Assembly: GCA_026075535.2 (NCBI GenBank)
Contig: AP026548.1
Coordinates: 8,866,001 to 8,930,000, forward strand
DNA length: 64,000 nucleotides
Origin: Tricholoma matsutake
Taxonomy: Eukaryota; Basidiomycota; Agaricomycetes; Agaricales; Tricholomataceae
Reading direction: 5' to 3'
Position numbers and translations under genes: made by a program. The notes under the pieces were generated by a model. It ran no database searches and had not been told where the DNA came from. It worked only from the letters and a program-made list of their open reading frames with translations. Below are positions 32,838 to 43,361 of this stretch, piece by piece. How positions within the stretch are numbered: the first letter of the stretch is position 1; every line of letters starts with the position of its first letter.

Positions 32838-34057
32838 GTGATGTGCTCACTCTTCTAGGATTTGTGCACATGCAGTAGCTACTGCAGTTTTCCATTGGCT
32901 TGGAGTTTGTTCTGTTTGTATCAGTGCTGGTGATAAATCGAGGTCATCAGGAAGTAAGTTTGCTCTTCAATCCATCCACTCAAGCATTGACAGCATCTAC
33001 CTCATATCTGTCATTAGTTGGGTGCGTGCTTTATCCCATTTTCCAATGTGTGTTGATATAGAGAATTCATCAAGTACAGTGTTCGTATCATCATGCCCAT
33101 TTATTACATCCTCGACAGCTATCTGATCCAGATCTTGGAATATTCCAGTGCCTTGCTCAGCCCAACTAGGCATAGCAACAGTGCCTTTCTGCATCTGAGC
33201 ATGGAAATCATCTCGCGCATCTAAGCACTCGTATTGTAGGTTCATGTTTTTCATCAGATCATGCTGACGAGCTGAAAATTGGTATGATAGGAAGGTCTCA
33301 TCCCAGGAACTTCCTTCAGACTTTAAATCCAAACCATTTCTCCATGGCCTGAATAACGTGAGCATAGTAGAACAGTAGTATTCACGGTCTCCTTGGTCAC
33401 AACGTGGCAGGGTTTCCCCAACAAAATTTGGGATCCACACTTTTTTCAACCAACATGAACCATGGGTGTCAGCAAGTGGTCATGAAAGTATGAAGTTTTG
33501 ACTTTGACTTTGGTTGTAGATTACTAACAGGTAGCTGCATGTTAGAGCAGTCATTATCACTGTACCAAACTGATGAACCATGATCCAAGTTGGCATCAAG
33601 CCCCATGTTGACATGTTGTGCACACTTTCTGATTTTAGGTGCACTTTTCTTTTTGCGTTGGTGTCTAGAAATCCAGTCATACAAACACATGGAGTGAAAC
33701 TCAGCAGGTCAAAAGATGTAATCATGAACAGGTGACAAGCCAATAACACATCCATTATGCTTGAATATAGCCACTTTCTCATGCTGTTCAATGTCTGGAT
33801 CTTTCACTTGATTTGTGTGCTCGGAGCTTGGCTGGATGTTGGCCCCATCAGTGGGTGAAATCTCTCAGAGCTCCCATGGCTTTCTGGCTTCCTGAACCAA
33901 AGATTTCCAATAGAAGGGAACAAACAAGTAGTTGGTATAGTGGTCTGGGTTTCCTAGAAGGTACACATGCAAGCCATCGGGGATCCCATTTCCATCTTTG
34001 CACTTAGTGAATTAACAATCTTTGTCATAAGTTTTTGAGCCTTATCTTTGCATCACA
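32838..34057 (-). pseudogene. Helitron N-terminal region (after Rep), fragmented
   Basis: The order from the right is: KLMTKIVNSLSAKMEMGSPM; after a two-base insertion YLLGNPDHYTNYLFVPFYWK; IEQHEKVAIFKHNGCVIG; YIF, TGA, PAEFHSMCLYDWI; a basic stretch RHQRKKKSAPKIRK; then VWIPNFVGETLPRCDQG with EYYCSTMLTLFRPWR and LQYECLDARDDFHAQM. These blocks are characteristic of fungal Helitron proteins between Rep and helicase. At least two frameshifts and two TGA (for Arg) are present. Sequence right of about 34057 no longer matches. Confidence 0.8.
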
Positions 34058-34260
34058 GCCTGCCAGTGCAAACATCTATACTGACACCAGTGTATTGGCC
34101 GGCACTCAAAAATCTCATTGTCACATTTGAGACTGGAATTGCAGACTTCCTCAGACACATAGACATGCCTGCAATCGAAGTTATATGGCTAATCTATCCA
34201 GAGTGGCTGACCCAGTTGCTGTTGAGACCATTGCAAACATCTCACCTATCATTCCCACAG

Positions 34261-34450
34261 GCAACTAGTTACATATTACAGCGACGACTCAAATGACTCT
34301 GACAATGATGATGGTTCTGATGGTAGTCATGGTGGTTACATACCTGCAGATCATATGCCACAACATGATGCAACACTTGTGCACATGCTTATCCATTACT
34401 ACGAGGAAGAAAGAAAAAAGCTCAGCGAGAGATTCCCCCACATTGAAGTA
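34261..34450 (+). pseudogene. exon of an unknown protein, left part, split by G2
   Basis: After an acceptor-like TTCCCACAG (ends 34260) an open frame encodes an acidic Asp/Ser stretch (YYSDDSNDSDNDDGSDGS) and then LVHMLIHYYEEERKKLSERF. It stops being continuous at 34450, where G2 begins. Removing 34451-49107 (element plus one AAGTA copy) continues the frame at 49108 to a stop at 49209. I do not recognise the protein. It may be host or belong to an older transposon. The acceptor is a prediction and no upstream exon is assigned. Confidence 0.5.
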
Positions 34451-35089
34451 TGTTAAGGGTGAAGCCTCAACCACTCAATCTAGTCGATGTCGTTCAACGA
34501 GTCGTTCTGCACTAGTCTTACTCGGAGCGTCCGACATAAGATAGGTAGTGCACTCTAGCAGGACTTCTGCATAGAGTCATTCAGGTTCACGCACTAAGGG
34601 GCTTCCTTAGTGGTTTTGAGTAAGTTCGCGAGTTGCAAGTTAAGGCTGTTAATTGCCTAGATCTAAACTAAGGACATCCCTACTACAAGTCACAGTACTT
34701 ATACTAGAAGGGAGGTCCTTATCGTCCAATCGGAAAGGTAGATGCATATCAAGTAATAATAGAAACAATAGGCCTCATGCCTTGCATGAGGCGTCCGATG
34801 TCACAGAGTGCTGCGGCGCAGCATGTCGATCATGAGAGTCTGATGTCATGGACCTCATGTCAGGGGGCTGTCGTATTACAGCATGTGTGGGAGTGGGTTC
34901 AGGTGCATGGAGTCACCATGTGTCAAGGGTGCCTTCCACGGGAAGGGGATCAAATGCATGCAGTCGGTATGCATTGTGTGTGTGTCTGATGTCAAGGATA
35001 TGCCCTAGGCATGAATCAAGGGGTGCCTCCTGTCTGGAGGGGATCGTCGGGTGCGTCGGGTTCCATGAGTTACAAGGAAAATTGCAACA
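34451..35089 (-). repeat. 3' LTR of G2
   Basis: On the minus strand it begins TGTTGCAATTTTCC and ends CACCCTTAACA. It is 639 bases. It contains the palindromes CCTCATGC..GCATGAGG and GCTGCGGCGCAGC once each, a TATAAG box, and the CCTTAGTTTAGATCT start-like site. The right LTR is longer because it has an extra palindrome unit. Confidence 0.93.
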
Positions 35090-35103
35090 TTACCCCCTCG
35101 CTA
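35090..35103 (-). promoter_or_regulatory. polypurine tract of G2
   Basis: The minus strand reads GCGAGGGGGTAA directly before the 3' LTR start TGTTGCAATT. In G3 the same position has GAGAGAGGGTGA. Confidence 0.7.
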
Positions 35104-35122
35104 TGGTCGAAAGTTCCACACT

Positions 35123-35458
35123 TCAACCTAAATCTTCATCTCTCCTTCGTGGTCTGATCGGGCATGGTCTGGTTATGTGGGTATGTCAGGGTCACGGGGT
35201 ACAATGGAGGAATAATTCATGTCCGAACTCGGACCATGATCGGGTTCTTCTGGTTCGCGCTGCCCTAGGTAGCAGTGTCAAGGAGTCGGTAGTATCGTTG
35301 AAAGGGGGGCGTTGCAGGATCGCAAATTCAACGTCTGTAATTGGGGGTTCGGGTTCTGTTCAGAAGATGGCATAGAGGCAGAATGCGAAGGTTAGGGCTG
35401 CCACTGCAGCCAGGGTCATGCCAACAACGATGGCGAGGATCGTAATCCCTGTAAGCAT
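35123..35458 (-). pseudogene. G2 ORF4: one-pass membrane protein with basic tail
   Basis: ATG at 35458 starts a 32-residue segment, nearly all hydrophobic (ILAIVVGMTLAAVAALTFAF), ending FCLYAIF and a TGA at 35360-35362. Beyond the TGA the same frame continues PPITDVEF, then RTRRTRSWSEFGHELF and RPRRRDEDLG to a stop at 35123, with two more TGA. G3 has the matching ORF at the same place (59171-59527), and differences between them fall mostly in third codon positions even after the shared TGA. So the ancestral protein was likely about 112 residues, N-terminus out, basic tail inside. Env-like roles are possible but unproven. Confidence 0.6.
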
Positions 35459-35497
35459 GGGTCTGTCTTGTCATGCCATTGTCTTGAGCTCTGCCTT

Positions 35498-36223
35498 TTA
35501 AATCCTTCCATATGGCTCCCCTGTCATGTTTCCCATCGCGTCGTCATCAAAATCATCGTATCCGGAGTTAAAGAAGAGCCGCTGTCTGTGTTCGGCTTCT
35601 CTTTGATCGGTCTCTTGATCTTTCCGAGGTTTCTCCGGGCAGTTCATCCTATAGTGTCTGGGGCCTCGCTGTTTGCAATACCTGCAAATGTATTGTTGGC
35701 AAATCAGGCCGAAGTGGCCTATCTGTTGGCAGATGAAACATCTAGCATGTCTCATGTGTGGGGGAGACCAAGGCAGTTGGGTGGTCTTCAGTTCGGGTTT
35801 GGGGGTGGTCAGATCAATTATTTTGGGTGCCCTAGGCACGATCTTTGGGTTCTTCATAGAATGGGAGGAGCCTCCAGAGGGAGCTCGTCATTTGTCTCTG
35901 TTGCTCTGCTCGCTGAATGGCGAGAGCAAGGTCGGTGGTCACCTGTGTCGACCTAAAGGGGTGTGAGGTCTCTCCTCAGCTGTTCTCGGTCTGTCTGACC
36001 ACGGTGCAATCATTTCCTGGATCGTTTGCTCAATCCCCAGGGTGTCTGCATTGTTCATTGCTTCTTCTAGATTTCATTCCATCTGTTCGATAGTGCTTGC
36101 ATAGTAGAAGCACATCCTGGCTAGATGGTATTTTGGTGGATCGTGGGCAAGGTGAACGCGAAGGGCATGAGCGTTCAATCGGTTTCATAGGTATTCTCTG
36201 GTAAATCGTCATTCGGCAGGCAT
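35498..36223 (-). pseudogene. G2 ORF3: second Gag-like protein with two CCHC knuckles
   Basis: A 241-codon frame runs from ATG 36223 to TAA 35498, interrupted only by five TGA, each fitting Arg (after MPAE, REYL, EQME, GRHR and RDK). The N-terminal half has helix-rich text (RLNAHALRVHLAHDPPKYHL, FYYASTIEQME) reminiscent of a capsid, then a Pro/Ser/Arg linker. Two knuckles follow, CFICQQIGHFGLIC (CX2CX4HX4C) and CRYCKQRGPRHYRMNC, and an acidic end (GYDDFDDDAMGN). It lies between pol and ORF4 and has no counterpart in G3. An accessory nucleic-acid-binding protein is inferred. Confidence 0.55.
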
Positions 36224-36270
36224 ATTGGGGAGTGTTGTTGTGGGAAGCGAGGGGGGTTTTTAGGTTTCCA

Positions 36271-39200
36271 TCAGAGGTGGTACCTCTTCTTATATGCCGT
36301 CAGGATTTCGGGGGCATTCTTTAGGTTCAATTTGGGTTCCCATGTGTTTTCGGATGTCGGGTAGTCAACCCATTTCATGAGGTAACGGCATGTCTTGCCA
36401 TGCTTCTTGTGTGCGATGATCGCTTCCACCTCGTATTCATTTTCTCCTTCCACGAGGTTGGGTGGTGGAGTCAGGAAGTTTTGCCCATGAGTGTTGTTCT
36501 CATGGTATCATGTGAGTAAAGCCGCATGGAATACCAGGTGGATCTTCCATCTTGGTGGCAGTTTCAATCGGTATGTCATTCTCGACAAGGCATCTTCAAT
36601 CATGAAGGGCCCTTCTCATTTTGGCGCCAATTTTCTCATTGGGTAGCCAATCTTCAGGTTCTTGGAGTCAAGCCATACTTGTTCTCCAACCTTGAACGGT
36701 TTGTATCGCCCTTTCGTTCGGGCAGCCATAGCCTGTCTGGCTAGTTCGTGTGTGGCAAGAGCTTCCCTTCTCGCAGAGAGGAGCTCTTGGATTCTCTGTT
36801 TGGTGGCCAGCACATTCGTCTTTTTATAAGGGGTGGGGATAGCGCATGGCTGATATCCCATCATCAAGTAAAATGGCGAATGTTTTACTGCGGAGTGCAT
36901 CTTCTGGTTATGCACAAATTCTGCTGTTGGGAGATAATGCTCCCAATCTTCGGGTTTGTTCGAACAGAACATGCGGAGGTAAACCTCTAGCTCTTGGTTT
37001 ACTGGCTCCGTTTCTCCGTCGGTCTGGGGGTGATAGGCAGTGCTCATGGATAGCTTGATTCCAAGCAGTCGTCCGAGTTCTCGGAAGAGTTTGGACGCGA
37101 ATCAAGGGTCTCTGTCTGAGATGATTCTTCTGGGGAGTCCAAATCTGGTGTACACATGGCACAGGTAAAGGTCTGTGGTGCCAAGTGCATCGATCGTCTT
37201 TGCGCAAGGGATAAAAATTACCCCCTTCATAAGACCATGGTCTACCATGACCATGATTGAGTCAAATCCATTTATCATGGGCAAGTCCATGATAAAATCT
37301 GTTGTTACCAGCTCGAATGGTCTGCTGGCATCAGATGATATTGGTGTCAGCAGTGGGGTTGTTGGGTGTGTATTCACTTTCATTTGCTGGCACTTTGCGC
37401 AGCCTTCGACGTACTTCTTGATGAAGTTGGCCATTCCTGGCCACCAGTAGTCTCATTGGATCAGTTCGATTGTCTGCCATTGTCCAGGGTGTCCTGTCAT
37501 GATGCTATCATGGTATTTTCATATAATCGCTCAGTGGAGGGTTTCGTCCTGTGGCACATAGCATCTGTCTTTGAAAAAGAGCAGGCCATCTTCGAATTTC
37601 CAGTCCTCCAATGCAGACTTGATTGGGGGAGTTCTGTTGTTTTTCAGGGCTTGTAAAGCGTCATTTATGAGGTCATCCTTCATTATTGCTGAGACCAGGG
37701 CTCCCTGGAGCTCAGTGTCGATTGTTTTGACGAACAGTTCGTCAGCGAGGATGGTCTTGTCCTCGTTATTGGTGTCTTCTTCAGCTATATGATCTGCTCT
37801 CCTTGATAGGGCATCGGATTGTACCATCTGTGATCTGGGTACGTGTTGTAGCTTCAGGTCAAATTGTGACAGGTAGATGCTCCATCTAGCCTGTCGTTGG
37901 TTCAGTTTCTGTGCCTGACAGAAGTACGTCAGGTTCTTGTGATCGGACAGTACTGTCACAGGGAACAGTGTCCCCTGTAGGTAGTGTCTCCATGTCTCTA
38001 GTGCTCAGATCACTCCCAGTAGTTCCCTGTCATATATCTTGTAATTTCTTTCAGCTTCATTGAAAGAATGTGAGATATAGCCACATGGGTGCCAGTCTCT
38101 GTTGGTGTCCTGTTGTCTGAGTACTGCGCCTGTTGCAAATTTCGAGGCATCAGATTCCACCACAAATGGTTTCGTTGCGTCTGGCATCAGCAGTACTGGG
38201 GCTTCATTGAATTTTCTTTTTAGCGCATCAAACAATTGCTGGCAGTCATTCGTCCATTCAAATTTCTGGTTCTTCTTCGTCAAATCATTCAGCGGTCTGG
38301 CCAGATCTGCGAAGCGTCCAATGAATCTTCAATAGAAGTTCCCAAATCCTAGGAAGGATCTTACATCCTTCACTGTCCTTGGCATGGGCCAGTCCTTGAT
38401 CCCAGCCAGCTTCGTGTTGTCCATTGCGAGTTTGTCGGGCCTGATGATCATGCCCAAGAAGTCGACTTCCTGTACGTTGAATTTGCATTTCTCTATTTTC
38501 AGGTAGAGATCGCATTGCCATAGTCATTCGAGGACCCTTTCAGTCCTTATCCGGTGTTCGTCTTCCATCTTCGAGAAGATCAGGATGTCATCCATATAGA
38601 TGATGAGCCATCCTTCATCTAGCATATCTCGGAAGAGATCGTTCATCATGGCCTGGAATGATGCCGGTGAGTTGCACAGCCCAAAGAACATCACCATTGG
38701 CTCGAATAGCCCTCGGTTAGTCTTGAATGCTGCCTTCCACTCGTCTCCTTTCTTTATCCGTACATTATGATATCCCCATCAAATATCAAGTTTCATGAAA
38801 AATCTCGCTCCCTTCAGCTTGTCCAAGAGGTCTCCGATCAGTGGCAGGGGGTAGTTGTTCCGGATCGTTCCTTCATTCAGATAGCAATAGTCTTGGCAAG
38901 GTTGTAGAGCGTCGGAGTCCTTCTTCGACACAAAGAAGAATGGGGATGCCATGGGTGATTTTGACGGTCGGATGTATCCTTTCTCCAGGTTTTCATCTAG
39001 AAACTCATTGAGTTTCTCTTGTTCTTTCAGCATCAATGGGTAGACTTTGCAATCCTTTGGTACAAAGCCTTCCTTCAGGTTGATTGCGTGATCCCACGGT
39101 CTTGATTCTGGGAATTGTTCTGATGCGGCTTTCTCGAATACCTGTCTGTACTTCTGGTATTCGGGTGGCAGTAAATCATCCAGGGTCTGTTGGCTAGTCT

Positions 39201-40692
39201 CCTTTCCCTCCTCTTGCTTGTGCGCTAGTTGTTGGGATATGGATGTCTTTGCTCTGATCCATATGTCCGAGTTGAGTAGGTACCATGGGGAGCCTTTGCC
39301 TTTCGTGAGCCTGCTGATCGTGTTCATTTTTCGGATGTATCTGTGTGTCGGCTCTCGATGTTCCTCTGTCAGGGGCAGTTCTATGTCTGGTCCGAATAGG
39401 CCAATGACTGGTTCGCCTTGCACGTATGCAATCAACACCGAGTCATCCTTGATTGTGTCTCGTTCGGGGGTCTGGTTTGTCATCCGTATGTCCATGCCTG
39501 CGTCTGCCAGTAGTTCTTTGTCAGGTACCTCTTCGACCTTTACCTGAGGGGGGGTCTCCCTGGGCATAGGTATTTCAGCATTGATGGTACCATGATCTGG
39601 AGTCCTATGATCGTGGGTTGGGGTAGTCTGTTGTCGAGGGTAGTTTATCCTGTTTTGTAGTGTCGTTTTCACGTTCCTTTTGCCAGTGCTTCCCTCCCCT
39701 GTGGAGGTTAGCAATTCCTTCATCCTTTGCACAATTCGTTGTGCCCTGTTGCATTCTTTGTTTTTGCCCTTTTCCAGTTGTTTCTTCTTCTGGTTTTCTT
39801 GGGTCTTGGTGACAGCACATCGTGCTGCTTCAAGGCCTCTGGCTTGTTTAGGGGTGTTGCTGCTCCTGGTCTTTGCGACAGCTATCTGGACAGAATTTAG
39901 TTATTTTGCTTTCCTCTCTGAAAGCTTTTCTCTCGTTTTTGCCACAGCCAATCGGGCTCGGGCAAGGCTCCTCTCTTTTTCTTCAGCGAGCCTTTCTCTC
40001 GTCTTTGCCACGGCTAGTCGTGCTTGGGTAAGGTTTCTCTCCTTCTCTTCAGAGAGTCTTTTTCTTGTTTTGGCCACAATGTGTTGAATTTGTGCCATTC
40101 TGTCATTTGGCGCCTCCCTTTCAGCGTCTACCCTAGGAAGGTTTAGGGTGTTCAGGAGGGCCTGTTTGGCTCTTCTTGTCTTTTCCAGGATCCGCTGGAT
40201 TTGAGCCCGTCATTCTTCATCTCGGAACTCAAAGGTTCCCTTCTTCCAATCGATGATTGGGTTTATCTCCCACAGCCACAGCAGGCCCAGGATTACCGAT
40301 TCTTTGCCTAGTCTGGCGACTAGGTATTCTATCGGGTAGCTCCTTCTGTTGATATGGAGTCTTCCTTTCACGCATCTGGTGATCGTTCCCTGCTTGTTCA
40401 GGGTCCCGTCTACGTTTGTGGCCCGGATGGTGCGGCCTAAGGGATATGTTCTGATCCCTTCTCGTTTGACGAAGTTTGAGCCGATAAAGACTCCTCCTGC
40501 TCCAGAGTCAAGGAGCGCATTTGTTGCGACGTCTTTCCCGTTGTCTGACTCAGCTACCCAAATAGACAGGTGCATAGATTGTCTATTCATGGTAGCTAAG
40601 AGTACAGACCCTAGGGAGACTACAGCGGTGACTGGCGTCGTATCAGGCCACTGTTCTAAAAACCCAATTCCTCCATGAGCTTGAGGGCTCAT
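36271..40692 (-). pseudogene. G2 pol: protease, RT, RNase H, integrase, chromodomain
   Basis: One frame of about 1474 codons, broken by point stops only. Protease: NALLDSGAGGVFIGSNFV (about residue 60). Linker: three repeats of RLAVAKTRERLAEEKERSL near 39901-40098. [31 protein letters not shown], and YMDD in the segment near 38590. RNase [34 protein letters not shown]. Integrase: [23 protein letters not shown] then TGA, and QTDGETEPVNQELEVYL. Chromodomain: YEVEAIIAHKKHGK, YLMKWVDYPTSENTWEP. The catalytic residues seen are intact. Confidence 0.92.
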
Positions 40693-41734
40693 TCCTTTTC
40701 TTCTTCATCTAGTTCATCCAGCATCGTGCGGATCTTCTGGTAGGTGTCCACCCCAGTCTTCTTCTGGGTGAGGCTGTTTCGGTAGGGAGGAGGTGCTGAC
40801 CCCATCTGAGTGGGGTTCTTTCCATCCCTGTGGTCGGACGATCGGTGTCCCGGTTGGTGGCAGATGAAACACAATCCCTTTCAGAGGTGTTCCATGCATT
40901 CTTGGTTCATCAGTCGGTTGATGTCGAGAGAGAGCTGTCCTTTCTTCATTGTTTCTTTTATCATCCGGCTTTGCCTGGTCTTCCCCAGGATTGCCATGGC
41001 CCATTTCCATTGGCCCTCATATTTTGAAGCTACCTTTATCCAGCCTTCAAGTGTGTTGGGCACTGTCTCCATTGAGTGTACCCTCTTCAGTAATTCGGGA
41101 TGCAGTCCATCCATGAAGTACTCGATCATGGCTGCATCTTCTGTGATTCCCATCCTGTCTTTCAGGATGTGGAAGTTCGCCACATATTCTTCGAGGTTCC
41201 CTGAACCTTGTTTGAGATTCTTAATCTCTGTCTTTGCCATTCCGGCGTCATCGATCGGTGGGTGAGAAGGCCTCTAGGACCTTCTGTTGGAAGTCTGTGT
41301 ATTCACCGAGTCCCTCGGACTGGTGTTGGTTGACGAATGCCTGTGCCCAGGCAGCTGCTGTCCCTCCATTCATGAAGGACAGTGTGAAGATGATCTTCTT
41401 GTCATTTGTGTCATAGACCTGATCATTGATTCACAAGTACAGGTCTATCTCCTGCAGGAACTTGGCGGTCTTGGTCCGCTCTCCTGAGAAGTCTGTGGGT
41501 GGTGGGATTCAAATGTCCTTCACAAACATCATTGGTGGAGTTGCAGGTTCGGACATCTTGTTATAGAGGTCGTCGGCTTCGTCTGTTAAGAAGTGGGTGG
41601 ATGTTTCGGGTGGGGGTGTGTGCGGTTGTTTGAAGTCTTCGTCGGGGAGGAAATCTCCTCGTTGTCTGTCAGTTGATCCGTAGAACCAACACTGTGCTGG
41701 GGTCAAGTAACGGACTAGTCTTCCGTTGTATCGG

Positions 41735-42160
41735 TGTAAGGGGACTAGGGGGGTGCCATGTGTGTTTTTCCTATTTTTTATGTTCGTCCCATATTTTTCC
41801 CCACCTCATTTCCTTCTATTCTTCATTTTCTATGATTTTTCCGGATTTTATTACTAATTTTCCCTTGCTATCATGTTTGTATATGTTGACACTTTTATAT
41901 TTAGAGGCGGAGTACCCCTTCCGACACATACCCCTTGGTATGATGTCATTCGGCGGCCTTGATCCACCTATCTCCGCCTTTTTCTATTTTTAGGTTATAT
42001 TTGATTTTTGTCGTCTTCACATATACTGGGCATCAGCAAGGGGATCCTTAGAGTTTTCTCTTCGGATTTCCCTTTGCTAGGTGCGCCCCCAATCCCTGTA
42101 TTATGTAGCATAATTTTAACTTCGGATTTCCCTTTGCTAGAGGCTTAGGTTGCCCTTATA
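41735..42160 (+). repeat. solo LTR of G1 type (LTR C)
   Basis: A complete 426-base G1 LTR lies on the plus strand, TGTAAGGGG..GCCCTTATA. It is flanked by the perfect duplication ATCGG at 41730-41734 and 42161-42165. It interrupts the G2 gag frame between GRLVRY and the region upstream. The sequence is close to LTRs D and E. Confidence 0.96.
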
Positions 42161-42290
42161 ATCGGTACCAAGATGAACCTAGCTGTGGTTCCGCTTCTCT
42201 TGGTGGTCGGTCTGGGGTTTGTCTAGACCCAGGTCGCTGTGGTGTGTATTGAGATGTATTGCCTACACCTAGGTAGGTGGGCTAGCAGAT

Positions 42291-42301
42291 AGTTTAGATC
42301 T
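42291..42301 (-). promoter_or_regulatory. G2 primer-binding site (self-priming type)
   Basis: Minus-strand AGATCTAAACT lies two bases inside the 5' LTR end. It is the exact reverse complement of AGTTTAGATCT (42528-42538), the probable RNA 5' end. No TGG start for a tRNA primer is present. Confidence 0.6.
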
Positions 42302-42303
42302 TA

Positions 42304-42900
42304 TATTAAGGGCAAAGCCTCAACCACTCGATCTAGTCGATGTCGTTTGACGAGGTGCTTCCTCGACGAGTCATTTTGCACTAGTCTTACTCGGAGTGTC
42401 CGATGTAAGATAGGTAGTGCACTCTAGCAGGACTTCTGCATAGAGTCGTTCAGGTTCATGCACTAAGGGGCTTCCTTAGTGGTTTTGAGTAAGTTCGCGA
42501 GTTGCAAGTTAAGACTGTTAATTGCCTAGATCTAAACTAAGGACATCCCTACTACAAGTCGCAGTACTTATACTAGAAGGGAGGTCCTTATTGTCCAATC
42601 GGAAAGGTAGATACATTTCAAGTAATAATAGAAACAATAGGCCTCATGCCTTGCATGAGGCGTCCGATGTCATGGAGTGCTGCAGTGCTGCATGTCAGGA
42701 AGCAATAACAGATAAGCCTCATGCCTAGCATGAGGTGTCCGATGTCATGGATCTGATGTCAAGGATCTGATGTCAAGGACATGCTGCGGCACAGCATGTC
42801 AATCGTGAGAGTCCGACGTCACAGACCTCATGTCAGGGGGCTGTCGTATCACAGCATGTGTGGGAGTGGGTTCGGGTGCATGGAGTCACCATGCGTCAAG
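42304..42900 (-). repeat. 5' LTR of G2, first part
   Basis: The outer end reads TATTAAGGG (TG changed to TA). The LTR matches 34451 onwards and includes TATAAG (42567-42572), 34 bases upstream of CCTTAGTTTAGATCT. It contains two CCTCATGC..GCATGAGG palindrome units where the 3' LTR has one. It is cut at 42900 by G1 and continues at 48936-49102. Confidence 0.9.
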
Positions 42901-43326
42901 TATAAGGGCAACCTAAGCCTCTAGCAAAGGGAAATCCGAAGTTAAAATTATGCTACATAATACAGGGATTGGGGGCGCACCTAGCAAAGGGAAATCCGAA
43001 GAGAAAACTCTAAGGATCCCCTTGCTGATGCCCAGTATATGTGAAGATGACAAAAATCAAATATAACCTAAAAATAGAAAAAGGCGGAGATAGGCGGATC
43101 AAGGCCGCCGAATGACATCATACCAAGGGGTATGTGTCGGAAGGGGTACTCCGCCTCTAAATATAAAAGTGTCAACATATACAAACATGATAGCAAGGGA
43201 AAATTAGTAATAAAATCCGGAAAAATCATAGAAAATGAAGAATAGAAGGAAATGAGGTGGGGAAAAATATGGGACGAACATAAAAAATAGGAAAAACACA
43301 CAGGGCACCCCCCTAGTCCCCTTACA
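42901..43326 (-). repeat. 3' LTR of G1 (LTR D)
   Basis: 426 bases, minus strand TGTAAGGGGACTAGG to GGTTGCCCTTATA. CpG sites at the positions where LTR E has TpG or CpA are intact here. The polypurine tract AGAGAGGGGGTGA (plus 43327-43339) abuts it. Confidence 0.96.
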
Positions 43327-43361
43327 TCACCCCCTCTCTAAGATGCATCGCCCCAATGCAT

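Larger units (their letters stand above)
29948..34057 (-). mobile_element. Helitron remnant (Rep HUH part absent)
   Basis: The strand reads, right to left: the end of the Helitron-like N region, a spacer, a PIF1-type helicase and a C-terminal cysteine-peptidase-like domain. The usual order is Rep then helicase, but no HUH motif lies within the window segment, so the replication initiator is lost or lies beyond a junction near 34060. Frameshifts occur near 33960, 33470, 31855, 30590 and 30330, and several stops are TGA for Arg. Helitron ends (TC at 5', CTRR with hairpin at 3') were not identified. Confidence 0.85.
40689..42303 (-). pseudogene. G2 gag, split by a solo LTR
   Basis: The frame starts near 42290 (PTYLG-like, then SSWYRYNGRLVRY), is interrupted by the solo LTR 41735-42160, and resumes with TPAQCWFYGSTDRQRGDF. 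The capsid core is FSGERTKTAKFLQEI, IIFTLSFMNGGTAAAWAQ, MGITEDAAMIEYFMDGLHPELL. The knuckle CFICHQPGHRSSDH has His in place of the last Cys, as does G3. Four TGA stops fit Arg. Gag ends by overlapping the start of pol in another frame. Confidence 0.85.

Noticed and set aside
34048..34296. 82-codon plus ORF before the split exon
   Set aside because: It is out of frame with the supported exon and crosses the predicted acceptor; a competing minus frame is equally open.
41735..43326. LTR C and LTR D as a pair bounding a short element
   Set aside because: They are in opposite orientation with different target duplications (ATCGG and TCAAG); the sequence between is G2.
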